A DNA stretch of 8,711 nucleotides from Caldithrix sp. RBG_13_44_9 (GTDB taxonomy: Bacteria; Calditrichota; Calditrichia; RBG-13-44-9), in assembly GCA_001771055.1 (NCBI GenBank), contig MESS01000150.1, forward strand, positions 5,202 through 13,912. The letters run 5' to 3'. The translations under genes and the position numbers were made by a program. Shown here in pieces: positions 6,888-8,711 of the stretch. The notes beneath the pieces were generated by a model that was not told where the DNA came from, did not search any database, and saw only the letters and a list, made by a program, of their open reading frames with translations. The first letter of the stretch is position 1. Each line of letters opens with the position of its first letter.

Positions 6888-6938
6888 ATGGCTAAAAGCA
6901 AGAAAAAATTGGGGGAAGTAAAAGACTACTTTAAATGA
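6888..6938 (+). CDS. Possible 16-residue lysine-rich leader ORF
   Basis: ATG at 6888 opens 16 codons rich in lysine (Met-Ala-Lys-Ser-Lys-Lys-Lys) and ends at a TGA that overlaps the start of the next mini-ORF (stop and start share bases 6936-6938). GGAAG lies two bases before the ATG, which is too close for an ideal ribosome site. It may be a leader for coupled translation, or chance. Confidence 0.2.
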   Translation: MAKSKKKLGEVKDYFK

Positions 6939-7057
6939 TGCAAATCCTGTGTCATTATTGGAATGAATACCTAACTATTTTTGCAACAGTCTTTGTACTC
7001 CTGATGTACCTGGTTGCCTTGCTGAGGTGGAAACGAGTTTGGTTTTTACAGGTGTGA
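6935..7057 (+). CDS. Possible 40-residue single-pass membrane peptide
   Basis: Seen: tandem ATGs at 6935 and 6938 open 40 codons. Residues about 12-30 are a continuous hydrophobic stretch (Tyr-Leu-Thr-Ile-Phe-Ala through Val-Ala-Leu-Leu) followed at once by Arg-Trp-Lys-Arg (31-34), the usual positive flank of an inner-membrane helix with its C-terminus in the cytoplasm. A GGGGGAAG stretch lies about 16 bases upstream, too far for a normal ribosome site, so translation would depend on coupling with the overlapping 16-codon ORF. Against it: it is short, on the opposite strand to all firm genes, and single hydrophobic frames arise by chance in AT-rich DNA. It could also be a remnant of a larger gene. 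I recognise no family. Confidence 0.3.
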   Translation: MMQILCHYWNEYLTIFATVFVLLMYLVALLRWKRVWFLQV

Positions 7058-7100
7058 GCATTCATTAAAATCCGGATATTTTCCCACGAAATGCATTGAA

Positions 7101-7164
7101 TTTATCCACGGATTACACGCCAGTCCGGCAGAGCCGTCCTGACGGGAATTAACACGAATTACAC
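7101..7164. repeat. Degenerate intergenic repeat with a GC-rich insert
   Basis: CCACGGATTACACG (7106-7119) and AATTAACACGAATTACACA (7147-7165) are related units of the 'cacggattacacg / acacgaattacaca' repeat found in intergenic DNA of many environmental genomes. Between them sits a GC-rich stretch (about 7120-7146) with its own partial dyad (GTCCGG ... CCTGAC), unlike the AT-rich surroundings, which looks like a second element inside the first. Confidence 0.45.
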
Positions 7165-7475
7165 ACATAAACTCTGACAGGGCAGGCATGGAGCATAGCG
7201 CAGGGAAAACGGTTAAGGGTTAAAAGAAGACCAGGTAAATTTTTTTCTTTTTTCTTTTGTCTTGTATTTTTGCCAACTACCAACCAAACACTCAAATTTT
7301 AAGAACCTCTCGTGCTCAATAGTATATTGAAAATTTGAGTGCTCGGTAAACTGCTTTCCACTTTCTGCTTTCCTGCTCTCCGTATTGTGTAAAGGCATTG
7401 CGCAAAGCGCATAGAGCAAAGCATTCATTCTAACATATTTCCAATTACAACCTATAAACTATAAACTGCTCCCCG

Positions 7476-8327
7476 CTATTTTCCCATCTTGGACGCTTTA
7501 TCCAGAATTGCCGGTATGGAATCATCCATCATGAATTTTACATCTTCATATCGGATAGTTCGCTCTTCAAAAGGCCGGGTTCTAAGTGCGCTGATGAACC
7601 GTTTCTTAAATTCCTGAAAATAGGCACCGTAGATATGATAGCTGTCGGCCTGATGAACATACCGTCCTAATTTAACCGTTTTACCGGTCTGAGCGGATAT
7701 TCTCGCTGCGATTTTTAACTGCAGCTGTACCAGGGCAAACATATTCATAAAGGCTGCTTTGTAGGCATCATTTGAACGAAAGCGGACATTGGTATTTAAA
7801 TACCAGTTGTTTTCAGAATCCTGCAGCAATCTGCACCAGATACTCTGCAGACAGGCTGGATCGTTGCAAAAATTATCATCCCATACTTTCCAGGTAATTG
7901 CCTGAGCTCGACGGGAATGGGGTGTTTTGGATAATTTTTGCGCCAGCAATTCGATCTGATCATAGATGTCTTTAATCCCGGGTATGGAATATTGAAATAA
8001 TCTCTGGTGATAGGTGTATTCCCAGAGGGTGTCTTCCGAATCCGCAGCTTTATCCCGCACCAGATGATCTTTTATTCCGTCCAGAACTTCCAGAACATAT
8101 TCTTGAAGATCATCCAGGCCGCCGGGAATGTCTTTATGGATCATCGGTTCTGCTAAAGGATCTGTAACCACGATAGTCATGGTACTGTCTTTACTGGGTG
8201 GATCTTCCGGTTTATCATATTCAGTTTTGATGTCACATCCTTTTTCATGTACTTCGATCAGCGATTTTTCCCAGGCTTCAGCCAGGCAGTTTCCCTCCAC
8301 AAAAAGTACCGGAATATTTCCATTCAT
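7476..8327 (-). CDS. Divergent thymidylate synthase superfamily protein (archaeal-like type)
   Basis: Seen: 283 residues from ATG at 8327. Ser-Arg-Arg-Ala-Gln-Ala-Ile-Thr-Trp (138-146) matches the phosphate-binding double-arginine of ThyA, Asp-Pro-Ala-Cys159-Leu-Gln holds the catalytic cysteine, Arg-Ser-Asn-Asp (184-187) is the dUMP-site RSxD motif, Asn195 sits where ThyA has the uracil-selecting Asn, and Asp228, His231 and Tyr233 match the final dUMP-binding block. Known: ThyA methylates dUMP to dTMP with methylene-tetrahydrofolate; the Asn-to-Asp change marks dCMP hydroxymethylases, and Asn is kept here. Odd: ThyA's Pro-Cys-His is Ala-Cys-Leu here, and the first 100 residues resemble archaeal-type synthases more than E. 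coli ThyA. The likely role is cytoplasmic dTMP synthesis; a modified-pyrimidine role is possible. No dihydrofolate reductase gene is adjacent. The frame also opens at a GTG (8372), rejected because TGGAGGA lies just before 8327. Confidence 0.85.
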   Translation of the reverse strand: MNGNIPVLFVEGNCLAEAWEKSLIEVHEKGCDIKTEYDKPEDPPSKDSTMTIVVTDPLAEPMIHKDIPGGLDDLQEYVLEVLDGIKDHLVRDKAADSEDTLWEYTYHQRLFQYSIPGIKDIYDQIELLAQKLSKTPHSRRAQAITWKVWDDNFCNDPACLQSIWCRLLQDSENNWYLNTNVRFRSNDAYKAAFMNMFALVQLQLKIAARISAQTGKTVKLGRYVHQADSYHIYGAYFQEFKKRFISALRTRPFEERTIRYEDVKFMMDDSIPAILDKASKMGK

Positions 8328-8337
8328 TTTTAAAAAT

Positions 8338-8344
8338 CCTCCAG
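8338..8344 (-). promoter_or_regulatory. Shine-Dalgarno of the thymidylate-synthase-like gene
   Basis: TGGAGGA on the minus strand, about ten bases before the ATG at 8327. It selects this start over the in-frame GTG at 8372, where the extra 15 residues would be encoded across the ribosome site. Confidence 0.75.
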
Positions 8345-8390
8345 CTTTGTTATTCGGCGTAACGATTATCACCCATTAGGTAGAACTCGA

Positions 8391-8479
8391 ATTGGGCAAG
8401 CAATAGTAAAAATGCAAAAAGCTAGACTTTCTTATCTGAGTCTAAATATTATTTTTGCATTTGATTGAATTTACCCAAT
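8391..8479. repeat. Long imperfect inverted repeat in the divergent promoter region
   Basis: Three nested pairs share one centre: ATTGGG (8391-8396) with CCCAAT (8474-8479); AAATGCAAAAA (8410-8420) with TTTTTGCATTT (8452-8462), 11 of 11; and TAGACT (8423-8428) with AGTCTA (8439-8444), loop of ten. It lies 64-152 bases upstream of the thymidylate-synthase-like start and 54-142 bases upstream of the plus-strand partial ORF, so it is placed to regulate both, or is a degraded palindromic element. On the minus strand the inner stem is followed by GC then a five-T run, so weak terminator or attenuator activity is also possible. Confidence 0.55.
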
Positions 8480-8532
8480 CAACTCAAATTTGTCAATATA
8501 GTATTCATACTGATATCTGGATTCATGAGATA

Positions 8533-8711
8533 ATGGATGAAAGGGAATCAATTTCCCAAATCCTGGCGACTTCAACTGAATTCATTAAATTGCAATCCCT
8601 CCCTGGTTACACGACACCAAAATTATTCAGGCCAATCCTCTCCCCAATAAGTGGAGGAGCTGGCACTACATTACAGTTTACAAGTCCAGTTGATAAACTG
8701 AGTCAGATCAA
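8533..8711 (+). CDS. Plus-strand ORF of unknown function, cut by right window edge
   Basis: Seen: ATG at 8533 opens 59 codons with no stop before the edge; the frame is open back to 8446, and a TTG at 8461 is a possible alternative start. The product begins Met-Asp-Glu-Arg-Glu-Ser and has Leu-Pro-Gly-Tyr-Thr-Thr-Pro (23-29), Arg-Pro-Ile-Leu-Ser-Pro (33-38) and Gly-Gly-Ala-Gly-Thr-Thr (41-46), a mixed composition that looks protein-like rather than low-complexity. There is no signal peptide or membrane segment. No good ribosome site precedes the ATG. I recognise no family. It is divergent from the thymidylate-synthase-like gene, across the long inverted repeat. A chance frame or a pseudogene remains possible. 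Confidence 0.4.
   Translation, partial: MDERESISQILATSTEFIKLQSLPGYTTPKLFRPILSPISGGAGTTLQFTSPVDKLSQI

Larger units (their letters stand above)
6650..7475. other. Spacer with tiny ORFs and repeat debris
   Basis: About 825 bp between the 92-residue gene and the thymidylate-synthase-like gene. The left part holds a dyad (6714-6737) and two overlapping plus-strand mini-ORFs (6888-7057). The right part (7101-7475) is degenerate repeat sequence, a pyrimidine-rich run around 7238-7272 and a direct repeat TATAAAC twice (7453-7466). A 71-codon minus-strand frame at 7213-7428 is rejected as a gene. Confidence 0.6.

Noticed and set aside
7385..7425. Possible CRISPR-like or tandem repeat around the GCAAAGCGCATAGAGCAAAGC stretch
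   Set aside because: The units are only about six bases, irregular and few, with no spacer structure and no cas genes. It is low-complexity repeat debris.
7213..7428. 71-codon minus-strand open frame
   Set aside because: The N-terminus translates the degenerate GCATAGAGCAAAG-type repeat, and the rest is a Lys/Glu-rich low-complexity reading of a polypyrimidine tract. There is no ribosome site and no protein-like motif; this is typical of spurious frames in repeat debris.
8328..8372. Fifteen-residue N-terminal extension of the thymidylate-synthase-like protein from a GTG
   Set aside because: The extension runs through the TGGAGGA ribosome site of the ATG at 8327, and no ribosome site precedes the GTG.

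Overview
The window looks like a chromosomal piece of an uncultured, moderately AT-rich bacterium. Long intergenic spacers hold degenerate palindromes of the kinds common in environmental genomes of the Bacteroidetes/Ignavibacteria/Calditrichaeota/KSB1 assemblage. The genes fit that assignment (large exported glycoside-hydrolase-like proteins, a twin-arginine export signal, a bacterial KhpA-type KH protein), but no phylogenetic marker here fixes the lineage. It is inference only.

Every confidently coding gene is on the minus strand. Positions 1-4830 hold three exported TIM-barrel, carbohydrate-active-type proteins in a row. In transcription order they are a 527-residue Tat-exported protein (4830-3247), a 733-residue GH42-like protein with a signal peptide (3100-899), and a third protein that begins at 731 and is cut by the window edge. 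The first and third share an ungapped motif block ending in Tyr-Gly-x-Trp-Gly-Glu-x-His and look like distant paralogs of the DUF4832/DUF4874 type. Together they suggest a locus for breaking down or binding an unknown glycan outside the cytoplasm. A nested hairpin (3160-3201) and a palindromic interspersed repeat (797-870) sit in the two spacers.

Positions 4831-7475 are gene-poor: khpA (true start 5656, set by a perfect Shine-Dalgarno), a 92-residue conserved-looking small protein of unknown function (6649-6371), and spacers rich in inverted repeats. One is a pair of ~25-bp inverted ends bounding about 270 bp of noncoding DNA (5980-6246). A tiny plus-strand pair of overlapping ORFs (6888-7057) may encode a 40-residue single-pass membrane peptide. 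Positions 7101-7430 hold degenerate repeat debris, not a gene.

Positions 7476-8327 encode a divergent thymidylate synthase superfamily protein, resembling the archaeal type more than E. coli ThyA, with its catalytic cysteine and dUMP-site motifs visible. Upstream of it is an ~89-bp long imperfect inverted repeat (8391-8479), and beyond that a plus-strand ORF starts near 8533 and runs off the right edge.

The most interesting items are the divergent thymidylate synthase with the palindrome in front of it, the glycan locus with paralogous ends, and the IR-bounded noncoding element.
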